From: Actinoplanes sp. KI2
Lineage (GTDB): Bacteria > Actinomycetota > Actinomycetes > Mycobacteriales > Micromonosporaceae
DNA length: 64,000 bases
NCBI RefSeq assembly: GCF_025630775.1
Contig: NZ_JAOSZE010000026.1
Span: 94,565 to 158,564, forward strand
Reading direction: 5' to 3'
This document shows, one piece after another, positions 1 to 8,504 of this stretch. The notes beneath the pieces were generated by a model, which was given only the letters and a program-made list of their open reading frames with translations, had not been told where the DNA came from and did not search any database. Each line of letters starts with the position of its first letter. Positions within the stretch are counted from its first letter, which is position 1. The position numbers and the translations under genes are program-made.

Positions 1-723
1 ACGGTGACCTGGCCCGACGTCACCGGCGTCGCCCGCCACCACGGCGCCGGCCGGATCAGCGTGATCCACTTCGACGCGCACGCCGACACCGGGGACATCG
101 AGTTCGGCAGCCTCTACGGCCACGGCCAGCCGATGCGCCGCCTGATCGAGTCGGGCGCGGTCCGCGGCGACCGGTTCCTGCAGGTCGGGCTGCGCGGCTA
201 CTGGCCGGGCCCGGACGTGCTCGACTGGATGGCCGACCAGGGGATGAACTCGTTCCACATGAGCGAGATCGTCGACAAGGGCCTGGACACCGTCCTGAGC
301 CGGGTCTTCGAGATCGCGATGGACGACTGCGACGGCGTCTTCCTCTCGGTCGACATCGACGTCTGCGACCCCGGCCACGCGCCCGGCACCGGCACGCCCG
401 AGCCCGGCGGCCTGACCGCGCGGCAACTGCTGGACGCGGTCTCCCGGATCTGCCACGAGTTGCCGGTCGTCGGCATGGACATCGTCGAGGTGTCCCCGCC
501 GTTCGACCACGCCGAGATCACCGCGATGCTCGGGAACCGGGTGGTGCTCGAGGCGCTCTCCGGGATGGCCCGGCGGCGCAAGGACGGCGACGGCCCCCGC
601 TGGAACCGGGCCACTCCCCTGCTGGAGGGCCGCGGGACCCGTTCACAGGGCCACGGGACCCTTTCACCGGGCCGCGGGACCCTTTCACCGGGCCGCGGGA
701 CCCAGCCCGACCAATCGGCCTAG
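1..723 (+). CDS. Ureohydrolase (agmatinase/arginase family), 5' truncated
   Basis: Manganese-dependent hydrolase of guanidino compounds; agmatine or guanidinobutyrate are likelier than arginine, but the substrate cannot be settled here. The family metal-binding signatures are present: HFDAHADT near residue 22 and SVDIDVCDPGHAPGTGTPEPGG-type sequence near residue 116, with Asp and His ligands intact. The frame is open to the first base of the window, so the N-terminus lies outside. After the normal family end, around residue 200, the protein carries a tail of four tandem heptads of the form GRGTLSP, encoded by 21-bp repeats. The last 39 bases overlap the 3' end of the opposite-strand TetR gene. 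The family assignment is firm. Confidence 0.88.
   Translation, partial: TVTWPDVTGVARHHGAGRISVIHFDAHADTGDIEFGSLYGHGQPMRRLIESGAVRGDRFLQVGLRGYWPGPDVLDWMADQGMNSFHMSEIVDKGLDTVLSRVFEIAMDDCDGVFLSVDIDVCDPGHAPGTGTPEPGGLTARQLLDAVSRICHELPVVGMDIVEVSPPFDHAEITAMLGNRVVLEALSGMARRRKDGDGPRWNRATPLLEGRGTRSQGHGTLSPGRGTLSPGRGTQPDQSA
628..711 (+). repeat. 21-bp tandem repeat, 4 copies, in the ureohydrolase tail
   Basis: Four near-identical 21-bp units start at 628, 649, 670 and 691. Each adds seven residues (GRGTRSQ, GHGTLSP, GRGTLSP, GRGTQPD) to the ureohydrolase. The last unit also encodes the C-terminus of the TetR protein on the other strand. Confidence 0.85.
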
Positions 724-1308
724 CGCGTCGGTCAGCAGGTCGCCGGCCATCGCGCCGGTCACCTGCGGATCGCCGAGGGCCACCGGCAACGCCAGCCCGT
801 CGATCAGGGCCAGCGCCTGCCGGGCCACGTCGATCGGCGCCGCGTCGGTGCCGAACCGCCCGGCCGCCACCCCGGCCGCGACGATCCCGGCGAGCAGCTC
901 GTGCCAGCGCGTGTAGTCGCCGAGCACCTCGGCCCGCAGCTCCGGGTCGCGCAACGCCCACCGCCACGACTCCACCCAGAGCCGCCACCCGGTGTCGCTG
1001 CCCACCGCGCCGGTGAGATGCTCGGCGATCGCGACCAGCCGGTCCCACGGGTCGGTCACCGCCGCGAGCCGCTCGCCCACCGCGTCGAAGTCGCTCTGCG
1101 CCGCGAACCGGAACACGGCGATGAGCATGTCCTCCCGGCTGCCGAAGTAGTACTGCAGCGTCGACACGCCCACCCCGCTGGCCGCGGTGACGTCGGCGAA
1201 CCTGGTCCCGTCCGCGCCGCGCTCCGCGACGACCGCACAGGCGGCGGCCAGCACGTCGGCCCGCTTCCGGGCCGCCCGCCGCCCGCTGCCGCGGATCACG
1301 TCGCTCAC
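685..1308 (-). CDS. TetR/AcrR family transcriptional regulator
   Basis: A 207-residue one-component repressor. The N-terminal helix-turn-helix covers about residues 15-62, with the recognition segment GVGVSTLQYYFGSREDML typical of TetR proteins. The C-terminal ligand-binding half (residues 75-200) is helical and rich in Trp, with no recognisable ligand class. The start is a GTG at 1308 with no clear Shine-Dalgarno sequence, so translation may be leaderless. It converges on the ureohydrolase and overlaps its 3' end by 39 bases. The target is not evident; candidates are the ureohydrolase or the multicopper oxidase operon. Confidence 0.85.
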   Translation of the reverse strand: MSDVIRGSGRRAARKRADVLAAACAVVAERGADGTRFADVTAASGVGVSTLQYYFGSREDMLIAVFRFAAQSDFDAVGERLAAVTDPWDRLVAIAEHLTGAVGSDTGWRLWVESWRWALRDPELRAEVLGDYTRWHELLAGIVAAGVAAGRFGTDAAPIDVARQALALIDGLALPVALGDPQVTGAMAGDLLTDALGRLVGLGPAAR

Positions 1309-1510
1309 CGCGCATGTCTATCACGACCATCAGGTACGGGGCGCACGTCCGAGCGCCGGTCCGCACCGGGGAGACGGCGAGCGCAACCACCGATCTCAGC
1401 CCGGCGCGGGCGGCACGGGCCGGACCACCCACGCACCTCGCCGTGCGCCACGGGACCGGACCCGACTCGTACGTCATGAGGTTTGGCGGTGCGGGCCGCG
1501 GCGGTCCCTC

Positions 1511-3187
1511 CTACTCGTACATCAGGTGCAGCGTCATGCCGGCGGCGGCGTGCGCCAGGTTGTGGCAGTGGTTGGCCCAGATGCCGGGGTTGTCGGCCCG
1601 GAAGGTGACCTTCCAGACGTCGCCGGGGCGGACGTCGAACGAGTCCAGCCACAGCGGGCTGCCGGTGGCGGGCCGGCCGTTGCGGGACAGGACCAGCACG
1701 TGGTGGCCGTGCAGGTGCCAGGGGTGGACGACGGCGGAGCGGTTGACGATGGTGAACTCGACCCGGTCGCCGAGGCGCACGATCTCGGGCGCGATGTCCG
1801 GGTCGGCCGCCCCGTTGACCGTGTGTGCGTAGCGCGGGAGCAGCCCGTGCAGGTCGAGCCCTCGGTCGAGCACCAGCGTGAACGATGTGTCGTAACCGGT
1901 CCACGGCGGCGGCGCGGGCGTGCCGTAGGTGAGCGGGTCCAGAGCCGGCCACCCGCCGGGGGAATCGGTCACCGAGCCGGTGGACCAGACCCGGCGGCCG
2001 TCGACGAAGAGCGCCACGGGCGTGGCCGGGGCGGTGAACGTGAGGTCGTAGCGGCCGCCGGCCGGGATCAGGACGGCGGTCCTCGACAGCGGGGTGGGCC
2101 CGCGCAGGTCACGACCATCGATCGCGGCCACCAGGAACGGGGTACCCGCCATGGCGTACCGGTGCGTGGTGTTGTCCGTGTTCATCAGTCGAAGGCGGAC
2201 GGGCGTTCCCGCGCCGGCGCGGGCGACCACGGCCGACGGCAGCGGACGGCCGGACAACGTGTGGACGGGCACGGTCACGTCGAGGCCGGTGACCGGAGCC
2301 GGGCGGACGACCAGCACGCCGTAGAGGCCCATCCGCACGCCCTCGTCCGACGCCTCGTGCGTGTGGTACCAGTACGTGCCGGGCCGGTCGGCGCGGAACC
2401 GGTAGACGAACTCCTGCCCGGGCAGTACGGCCGCCTGGGTCACGCCGGGCACGCCGTCCATCCCGTTCGGCACGTCGTAGCCGTGCCAGTGCAGGGTGAC
2501 GCCCTTACCGATGTCCTGGTTGCGCAGGGTCACCTCGAGCACGTCGCCGACGGTGGCGGCCAGCTCGGGTCCGGGCACCTGCCCGTTGAACGCCCACGCC
2601 GCGACCTCGTGACCGTCCACCTTGACCTTCGCGGTGGCGGCGGTGAGGACGAACCGTTTGGTAGGCGCGCCGATGTCGGCGGTCGGATACGCGTGGTGGT
2701 GCACCGGCGAGGGGGCGCCCGGGGCGACGGCGAAGCCGGTCCCGGCCACCAGCGCCAGCGCCGCCACCGCGAGCACCGGCCGGGACCGCGCGGTGATCCC
2801 GGTCGCGACGGCCACCCCGGCGGCGGCGAGCAGCGCCACGCCCGGCGTGACCGGGTAGGCGTGCAGCACCGTGACGAGCAGGCCGGCCGTGGTCGCGTAC
2901 CCGGCGAACAGCAGCGCGGCCGGGGTGCGCCGGGCCACCGCCACCACGATCGCCGCCAGGGACAGCGGCGCGGCGAGGAGCACCTTCTCCGCCGCGAACC
3001 ACCAGCCGGCCCCGGCCAGCGACACGATGGTGACCGCTCGGGCCGACGTGGCGACCAGCGCCACCACGCCGAGCCCGAGCGCGGCGCGGCGGTGCCCCGT
3101 GGCCGCCGCCGCGCCGCTTGCCAGCCATCCGGCCGCCGCGAGAACCGCGATCAGCAGGTCGGCGGCGAGCAGGGAACCGGTGCTCAT
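1511..3187 (-). CDS. Membrane-anchored multicopper oxidase
   Basis: 558-residue copper oxidase of the laccase/CueO type, expected to act outside the membrane. Residues 1 to about 150 hold several hydrophobic segments rich in Ala, Val and Leu, an unusual multi-span anchor for this family. The cupredoxin part follows: HWHG near 232, WYHTHEAS near 273, HPWHLHGHH near 487 and HCHNLAHAAAGM near 540. Together these supply the type 1, 2 and 3 copper ligands, including an axial Met. The ATG start overlaps the upstream small membrane gene by four bases (ATGA). It is the last gene of a three-gene operon. The substrate is unknown; copper or phenol oxidation are the usual roles. Confidence 0.88.
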   Translation of the reverse strand: MSTGSLLAADLLIAVLAAAGWLASGAAAATGHRRAALGLGVVALVATSARAVTIVSLAGAGWWFAAEKVLLAAPLSLAAIVVAVARRTPAALLFAGYATTAGLLVTVLHAYPVTPGVALLAAAGVAVATGITARSRPVLAVAALALVAGTGFAVAPGAPSPVHHHAYPTADIGAPTKRFVLTAATAKVKVDGHEVAAWAFNGQVPGPELAATVGDVLEVTLRNQDIGKGVTLHWHGYDVPNGMDGVPGVTQAAVLPGQEFVYRFRADRPGTYWYHTHEASDEGVRMGLYGVLVVRPAPVTGLDVTVPVHTLSGRPLPSAVVARAGAGTPVRLRLMNTDNTTHRYAMAGTPFLVAAIDGRDLRGPTPLSRTAVLIPAGGRYDLTFTAPATPVALFVDGRRVWSTGSVTDSPGGWPALDPLTYGTPAPPPWTGYDTSFTLVLDRGLDLHGLLPRYAHTVNGAADPDIAPEIVRLGDRVEFTIVNRSAVVHPWHLHGHHVLVLSRNGRPATGSPLWLDSFDVRPGDVWKVTFRADNPGIWANHCHNLAHAAAGMTLHLMYE

Positions 3188-3621
3188 GGCTGGTCCACCA
3201 GGACCGGCTCGCCGGTGGGTGCGGAGAGCTTGCGCGCACCGCGCAGGACGGCGACCACGACGTGCACCGCGATGATGCCGTTGAGGGCGTGCAGGCCGCC
3301 GACGATCAGCCCGGCCGTGGTGGTCCGGCCGGACGCGTCGGTGAGCCCGCCGGCCAGCCCGGCGAGCAGCGCCTGCAGCACCACCAGCCCGAGCGGCAGC
3401 GCGGCCAGCCCGATCAGCTTGCCGGGCGCCTTCGCCAGCGCGGCGAGCAGGACGGTGAGCAGGGTCAGGAGCGGGATCACCGCCATCCCGGTGATGCTGT
3501 GCAGCCGGTAGGAACTGTCGCCGCCGGCCGGTTTGGTGAACGCGCCGACCGCGGCGAAGACGAACTGCAACGCGAACACGGCGAGCAGCACGCCGCTGGC
3601 GATGACGAAGGCCTTACGCAT
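3184..3621 (-). CDS. Small membrane protein, DUF6220-like
   Basis: 145 residues with four predicted membrane helices, at about 5-27, 43-65, 70-92 and 102-125. A polar loop after helix 1 contains SYRLHSITGM. His residues near 41 and 111 could bind haem or copper, but that is conjecture. The length and His pattern resemble the DUF6220 family. It overlaps the multicopper oxidase by four bases and the upstream gene by eight, so translation of the three genes is probably coupled. It may assist copper or electron supply to the oxidase. Confidence 0.7.
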   Translation of the reverse strand: MRKAFVIASGVLLAVFALQFVFAAVGAFTKPAGGDSSYRLHSITGMAVIPLLTLLTVLLAALAKAPGKLIGLAALPLGLVVLQALLAGLAGGLTDASGRTTTAGLIVGGLHALNGIIAVHVVVAVLRGARKLSAPTGEPVLVDQP

Positions 3622-4555
3622 GGCGGGTCCCCTGCCGCAGGGCGCGGGCCACGTGGTCGGTGGCGGCGATCGCGCCGTAGCCCAGCAGGCGCACGAGGTC
3701 GGCGTCGCCGGGATGGGTCAGCCGCCACAACCCGACGTCGCCGACGCTGATCGCGCCGGGCGCGAACGCGGCCAGCAGCACGATCCGGGCGCCCACCCGC
3801 TCGGTCGCGGGCAGGTCGCGGACGAGGTCGCCGGCCCAGTCGGCGGGCCGGTCCGGATGCCGACCGTCCTCCCACCGCACGGTGCCCGCGACGGTCTCCC
3901 GGGCGGCCTCGCTCAGCAGGTCCCCGCCGCGCAGGGCGACCTCGCGCAGGGCGGCGTACGCGGCGTCGACCGAACAGTCACCGGGTTCGACGAACGACCG
4001 CGCGGTCCGGGCGTACAGCCGTCCCCCGGCCGACCGCACCGCCGGGAACCGCTGCATGCCGCCGGGCAGCAGGTCGGGGGCGAGCAGCGCGGAGACGATC
4101 CGGTTGATGAAGTGGAAGGCGAGCAGCGTGCCGGTCAGCTCGGGGCCGTGCGCGCCGGTCCAGCGTGCGGCCCGCGGAGTGCGGCTCGCCTCAGCCCAGT
4201 CCGCCAGCGCGGCGTGCCGGGCCGAGGCGGGCGGCACGCCACCGGCGATCCGCTCGGCCAGCTCGTGCTCGCCGAGCGCGTGCAGCATCGTCACGTGCGC
4301 GTCGACGCAGAACCGGCACCGGTTGGCCCGCGACACCGCGGCCGCGACGACCTCCCGCTCGACCCGGTCGGCGGGCCCGGCGAGCAGCGCCTCGCGCATC
4401 AGCGTCCAGGTGGCGGTCAGCAGACCCGGCGCCACCGAGAGCGCCTGGAAGGTCGGCGCCGGACCGATGAAGTCCGCGCGCAGTTGCCGGTAGACCTCGG
4501 CCACCGGGCCGGCAGCGGACCGGGCCGGTGGCGGGGCGAAGAATCGATATGCCAT
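3614..4555 (-). CDS. Carboxymuconolactone decarboxylase / AhpD-like protein
   Basis: 313 residues. The centre contains RCRFCVDAHVTMLHAL near 80-95, the CxxC...H active-site pattern of AhpD and related peroxidase-like proteins, so a thiol redox role is likely. The frame opens further upstream to 4627, but I take ATG 4555: the upstream stretch is Arg/Pro-rich, and the first family-like sequence (MAYRFFAPP) starts there. It is the first gene of the operon with the DUF6220-like and multicopper oxidase genes and is divergent from the histidine kinase at 4699. The second half (200-313) has no recognised motif. Confidence 0.75.
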   Translation of the reverse strand: MAYRFFAPPPARSAAGPVAEVYRQLRADFIGPAPTFQALSVAPGLLTATWTLMREALLAGPADRVEREVVAAAVSRANRCRFCVDAHVTMLHALGEHELAERIAGGVPPASARHAALADWAEASRTPRAARWTGAHGPELTGTLLAFHFINRIVSALLAPDLLPGGMQRFPAVRSAGGRLYARTARSFVEPGDCSVDAAYAALREVALRGGDLLSEAARETVAGTVRWEDGRHPDRPADWAGDLVRDLPATERVGARIVLLAAFAPGAISVGDVGLWRLTHPGDADLVRLLGYGAIAATDHVARALRQGTRHA

Positions 4556-4663
4556 ACGAAGAGATGCTCGGCGCGCCGGGCCGGGAAAGCGTCGTGCCGC
4601 CGCAGGCATCCGACCGGAGCGCGGCACGGCGGGCGCGGTACTCCCACGTACTGCGAATGCAGG

Positions 4664-4692
4664 ATGACCCCTCCCGGCGGCCGTCCTAGAGT
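4664..4692 (+). promoter_or_regulatory. Putative promoter giving a leaderless histidine kinase mRNA
   Basis: A -35-like ATGACC at 4664-4669 and a -10-like TAGAGT at 4687-4692 are 17 bp apart. The ATG of the kinase lies seven bases after the -10, where transcription should start, and no Shine-Dalgarno sequence is present. Inference from sequence only. Confidence 0.45.
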
Positions 4693-4698
4693 GCGGTC

Positions 4699-5829
4699 AT
4701 GCGTCCGGATCTGCCCTACGTCCTCGGCGGCGTCACCGTCGGCGCGCTGCTGTTCGGCCAGGCGGCGATCGCGCCCGACGCCGGCCCGGTCCGCCCGCTC
4801 GACGTCGCGCTCATCCTGGTCACCGCGGTGGCCGTCGCGCTGTGCCGGCGGTTCCCGGTGCCGGCCCTGCTGGTGACGACCGCGGCGATGCTGGTCCTGC
4901 ACGTGCGGGTCCACGCCGGCGTGTCCGCCGCGTTCCCGGTGCTCGGCACGGTCTACGTCGCCTCCTGGCGCGGCTACCGGGTGGCGGCCGGCCTGGCCAG
5001 CCTCGTGTTCCTCGCCGGGTTCCTGGCCAAGGACATCTCCACGGCGCCGCCCGGCCGGCCCGGGCAGCAGATCATCGAGCGGACGTCGCTGCTGCTGGGC
5101 TGGTTCGTCGCCGCCAATGTGGCCGGCCTGGTCGCCCGGCAGCGCCGCAGGTACCTGGAGCAGGTGGAGCAGCGGGCGGCCGAGGCCGAGCGCACCCGGG
5201 AGGAGATGGCGCTGCGCCGGGCCGGCGAGGAGCGGCTGCGGATCGCCCGGGACCTGCACGACTCGCTGACGCACAGCATCTCGGTGGTGAAGGTGCAGGC
5301 CGGTATCGCCGTGCACCTGGCCCGCAAGCAGGGCGAGGAGCCGTCCGCCGCGCTGCTGGCGATCCAGGAGGCCAGCAGCGAGGCGATGCGCGAGCTGCGG
5401 GCGACCCTGGAGGTGCTGCGCTCGCCGGCCGACGCCGACCGGGTCGGGCTGGCCCGGGTGAACGAGCTGGCCGAGCGCACCCGGGCGGCCGGCGTCCCGG
5501 TGCAGGTGACCGTCACCGGCGAGCCGCCCGCGCTGCCCGACGAGGTCGACCAGGCCGGCTACCGGGTGGTGCAGGAGGCGCTGACCAACGTCGCCCGGCA
5601 CGCCGGACCGGCGACCGCCGAGGTGCGCCTCGAGTACTCCCCCGCGCTGCTGACCGTCTCGGTCACCGACGACGGCGGCGCCCTGCCCGACGGCGCGGTG
5701 ACGCCCGGGGTCGGTCTGCGCGGCATGCGGGAGCGGGTGACCGGGCTGGGCGGGACGCTGCACGCCGATCGCGGGGACAACGGCGGGTTCGCCGTACGGG
5801 CGACCTTCCCGCTGGACGGCGCCGCGTGA
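4699..5829 (+). CDS. NarL-type sensor histidine kinase
   Basis: 376 residues. About four membrane helices lie in the first 150 residues with little outside the membrane, so the signal is probably sensed in or at the membrane. A coiled-coil stretch (about 153-175) leads to the HisKA_3 box RIARDLHDSLTHSISV, with the phospho-accepting His at about 187. The ATPase domain follows, with the N-box near 295 (EALTNVARHA) and the G-box GVGLRGMRERV near 340. Its stop overlaps the GTG of the response regulator, so the two form a coupled two-component pair. The neighbouring multicopper oxidase operon is divergent and is a plausible target. Confidence 0.9.
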   Translation: MRPDLPYVLGGVTVGALLFGQAAIAPDAGPVRPLDVALILVTAVAVALCRRFPVPALLVTTAAMLVLHVRVHAGVSAAFPVLGTVYVASWRGYRVAAGLASLVFLAGFLAKDISTAPPGRPGQQIIERTSLLLGWFVAANVAGLVARQRRRYLEQVEQRAAEAERTREEMALRRAGEERLRIARDLHDSLTHSISVVKVQAGIAVHLARKQGEEPSAALLAIQEASSEAMRELRATLEVLRSPADADRVGLARVNELAERTRAAGVPVQVTVTGEPPALPDEVDQAGYRVVQEALTNVARHAGPATAEVRLEYSPALLTVSVTDDGGALPDGAVTPGVGLRGMRERVTGLGGTLHADRGDNGGFAVRATFPLDGAA

Positions 5830-6488
5830 TCCGGGTGCTGCTCGCGGACGACCAGGCGTTGATGCGGGCCGGGTTCCGGGCGCTGCTGGACGCCGAGGAC
5901 GGCCTGGAGGTGGTCGGCGAGGCCGCGGACGGGGCGGCCGCCGTCGACCGGGCCCGCCGGCTGCGCCCCGACGTGGTGCTGATGGACATCCAGATGCCCG
6001 GCCTGGACGGCATCGAGGCCACCCGCCGGATCGCCGCCGACGCGGGGCTGGGCGGCGTGCGCGTGCTGATCCTGACCAACTTCGGGCTCGACGCGTACGT
6101 GTTCGCCGCGCTCCGCGCCGGGGCCAGCGGCTTCCTGCTCAAGGACGCCGACCCGGCCGACCTGCTGCAGGCCGTGGCGGTGGTGGCCCGCGGCGATGCG
6201 CTGCTCGCCCCCGCGGTCACCCGCACGCTGATCAGCGAGTTCGTCACCGCCCCGCCACCGGCCGACCCGGCCGCCGGACGTGACGTGCTGACCGCCCGGG
6301 AGCAACAGATCGCCGAACTGGTCGCCCGCGGCCTGAGCAACGACGAGATCGCCGACCAGATGGTGATCAGCCCGCTGACCGTGAAGACCCACGTCAACCG
6401 CGCGATGATGAAGCTGCACTGCCGGGACCGCGCCCAGCTGGTGGTGTGGGCGTACGAGTCCGGCCTGATCGCACCGCGACGCCGATGA
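5826..6488 (+). CDS. LuxR/NarL-family response regulator
   Basis: 220 residues. The receiver domain (1-120) has the acidic pair near residues 8-9 (LLADDQ), the phosphorylated Asp near 54 in LMDIQMPGLDG, and the conserved Lys in GFLLKDADP near 105. A linker leads to a C-terminal LuxR-type HTH (about 155-215; LTAREQQIAELVARGLSNDE). The GTG start at 5826 overlaps the kinase stop, and its own stop overlaps the next ATG (ATGA at 6485). It is the cognate partner of the upstream kinase. Confidence 0.92.
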   Translation: MIRVLLADDQALMRAGFRALLDAEDGLEVVGEAADGAAAVDRARRLRPDVVLMDIQMPGLDGIEATRRIAADAGLGGVRVLILTNFGLDAYVFAALRAGASGFLLKDADPADLLQAVAVVARGDALLAPAVTRTLISEFVTAPPPADPAAGRDVLTAREQQIAELVARGLSNDEIADQMVISPLTVKTHVNRAMMKLHCRDRAQLVVWAYESGLIAPRRR

Positions 6489-7579
6489 TCGCCGCCACTT
6501 CGATGATCGACCGCCTGGCCGAGCTGATCGCCATCCGCTCCACCGCCGACCGCCCGGCCGAGTTGCGCCGCGCCCTCGACCTGGTGATCGCCGAGGCCGG
6601 CACCGGCTTCGTCGTCCGCCGCTTCGAGTCGAACGGCAAGCCCAGCGCCCTGCTGACGCCGGCCGGCGCCGGCCCGCTCCGGGTGATCCTCAACGCGCAT
6701 CTCGACGTGGTTCCCGCCGCCGACGAGCAGTTCGTGCCGCGCCGCGACGGGGACCGGCTCTACGGCCGGGGCGCGCACGACATGAAGGCCGCCGCGCTCG
6801 TGCTGACCGCCGTCTTCCGGGAGGCGGCGGCCACCCTCCCGTACCCGATCGGCCTGCAGTTGGTCACCGACGAGGAGGTCGGCGGCGCCGACGGCACCGG
6901 ACACCAGCTGGCGCAGGGCGTGCGGGCCGGCTTCGTCGTGATCGGCGAGCAGAGCGCCCTGCGCGTGGTGACCGAGTCGAAGGGCATCTGCCAGGCCCGC
7001 CTGACCACCACCGGCCGCGCCGCCCACGCGGCCTACCCCTGGCTCGGCTCGAACGCGCTGCTCACCCTGCACACGGCGATCTCGCGGCTGCTGGCGCGCC
7101 ACCCGGTCCCGGCCGCCGAGGACTGGGTCACGACGGTCAACGTCGCCCGGATCACCACGCCGAACCAGGCCTACAACCAGGTCCCCGCGGCCGCCGAGGC
7201 CTGGCTGGACATCCGCTTCCCGCCCACCGACCCCGACTTCGCCGGCCGGGACCGCGCCGAGATCGCCGCGCACCTCAGTGGGATCACCGGTGTCCCCGCA
7301 GTCGTCGACGCGCTGGGCCCGCCACACCACGCCGACCCGGACGGCCCCGGCGTGCGGGCCCTGCGCGAGGCGATCCGCGCCACCGGCCACCCCGCCGACC
7401 TGCTGCGCAAGCACGGCGCCGCGGACGGCCGCTACTACCACGCCCTGGGCATCGACGCGGTCATCTTCGGCCCGTCCGGCGACGGCCAGCACGGCCCCGC
7501 CGAATACGTCGACCTGCGCTCGCTACGGCCCTACCGGGACGCGCTGCGCGGCTTCCTGGACAACCTGGCGAAGGCTTGA
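6485..7579 (+). CDS. M20-family metallopeptidase (ArgE/DapE-like)
   Basis: 364-residue zinc peptidase or deacylase. Metal-binding segments are visible: NAHLDVVPA near 70, GRGAHDMKAAA near 95 and DEEVGGADG near 129. The dimerisation domain follows at about 165-280. ATG 6485 overlaps the response-regulator stop by four bases, which decides the start over an upstream in-frame codon at 6446. Coupling to a two-component system is unusual; the peptidase may be an output or may simply be co-transcribed. The substrate (N-acyl amino acid or dipeptide) cannot be told. Confidence 0.85.
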   Translation: MIAATSMIDRLAELIAIRSTADRPAELRRALDLVIAEAGTGFVVRRFESNGKPSALLTPAGAGPLRVILNAHLDVVPAADEQFVPRRDGDRLYGRGAHDMKAAALVLTAVFREAAATLPYPIGLQLVTDEEVGGADGTGHQLAQGVRAGFVVIGEQSALRVVTESKGICQARLTTTGRAAHAAYPWLGSNALLTLHTAISRLLARHPVPAAEDWVTTVNVARITTPNQAYNQVPAAAEAWLDIRFPPTDPDFAGRDRAEIAAHLSGITGVPAVVDALGPPHHADPDGPGVRALREAIRATGHPADLLRKHGAADGRYYHALGIDAVIFGPSGDGQHGPAEYVDLRSLRPYRDALRGFLDNLAKA

Positions 7580-7740
7580 CGCCGCGAGGTCTTGGGCCGG
7601 GCCCACCCGGCGGCCGGGCGCGGAGCCGGTGTGGCGGCCAGGCCGTCCGCTGCACCGGGGACCGGTCCTCGTCGTACGGGAAAGGGCGCGGAAGGGAAAC
7701 GCTCAGGTCTCGTCCGCCCGCCGGCGTCGCTGATGCGTGG

Positions 7741-8208
7741 TCAGTCGCCGTTGGCGAGCAGCAGCCAGCGGACCCGGCAGATCAGTTCGGCGGGGCTGAA
7801 GGGCTTGATGAGGTAGTCGTCGGCGCCGACGGTGAGGCCCAGGTCGATGTCGACCTGGCGGTCCTTGCCGCTGAGCATCAGCACCGGGATCTGGGCGGTG
7901 GCCGACGAGGAGTGCAGCTCGTAGCAGACGCTCAGGCCGTCCATGCCGGGCATCACCACGTCGAGGATCACCATGTCGGGCTGCTCGCGGTGGACCAGGT
8001 CGAGGGCCTCGGTGCCGTCCTCGGCGGTGATCGCGTGGTAGCCGGCCGCGACCAGCTTGGCGGCGACGAGGTTGCGCACGGCGTCGTCGTCGGCGGCGAT
8101 GAGGATGGTCGGCTCGGCCACGTCCGTCGGCCGGTCGGCCACCGGCGACAGCAGGGACAGCGACGGCTCGGTGAACGTGAGGACGGTGGACGCCGCGGCA
8201 ACAACCAC
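7741..8208 (-). CDS. Single-domain response regulator
   Basis: 155 residues, only a CheY-like receiver (about 35-152) after a short variable N-terminus. The acidic pocket is AADDDA near 40, the phosphorylated Asp is near 83 (VILDVVMPGMDG), and the conserved Lys is in DDYLIKPFSPAE near 135. There is no output domain, so it should act by protein contact. The GTG at 8208 was chosen because AGGAG lies six bases upstream; a longer open frame upstream is not family-like. No kinase is adjacent. Confidence 0.85.
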   Translation of the reverse strand: MVVAAASTVLTFTEPSLSLLSPVADRPTDVAEPTILIAADDDAVRNLVAAKLVAAGYHAITAEDGTEALDLVHREQPDMVILDVVMPGMDGLSVCYELHSSSATAQIPVLMLSGKDRQVDIDLGLTVGADDYLIKPFSPAELICRVRWLLLANGD

Positions 8209-8504
8209 TTGCTTCTCCTGATCGGGAGGCTTCGCTTTGCTGGGAGCGGCCCGACTATCGGCACGCGGCGACGCACCGGCAGAAGAATCTTGGTTGCAGG
8301 CCGGGAGCGGTCGTGGGCGACACCGGCGGCCCGGGGAAGGGAATGGCGGAGTCCCGTCCTTGTGAGACGAGCCCCGCCACTGACAGTGCGGCCGTTTACC
8401 GCGCGCACCTTGCGTCGATCGAGGACGGTAAGGCACCCGCCTGATGGCGATTTGCCCGGCCCCGCCGATCGTGATCGCGCTCTCAGAGACCGGCGGGCCG
8501 GCGA

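Noticed and set aside
1314..1832. Plus-strand frame beginning near the TetR start
   Set aside because: Runs antisense through the conserved copper-binding end of the multicopper oxidase and has no motif.
7580..7740. Rho-independent terminator between convergent genes
   Set aside because: GC-rich partial inverted repeats are present but no T-run or well-formed hairpin could be supported.
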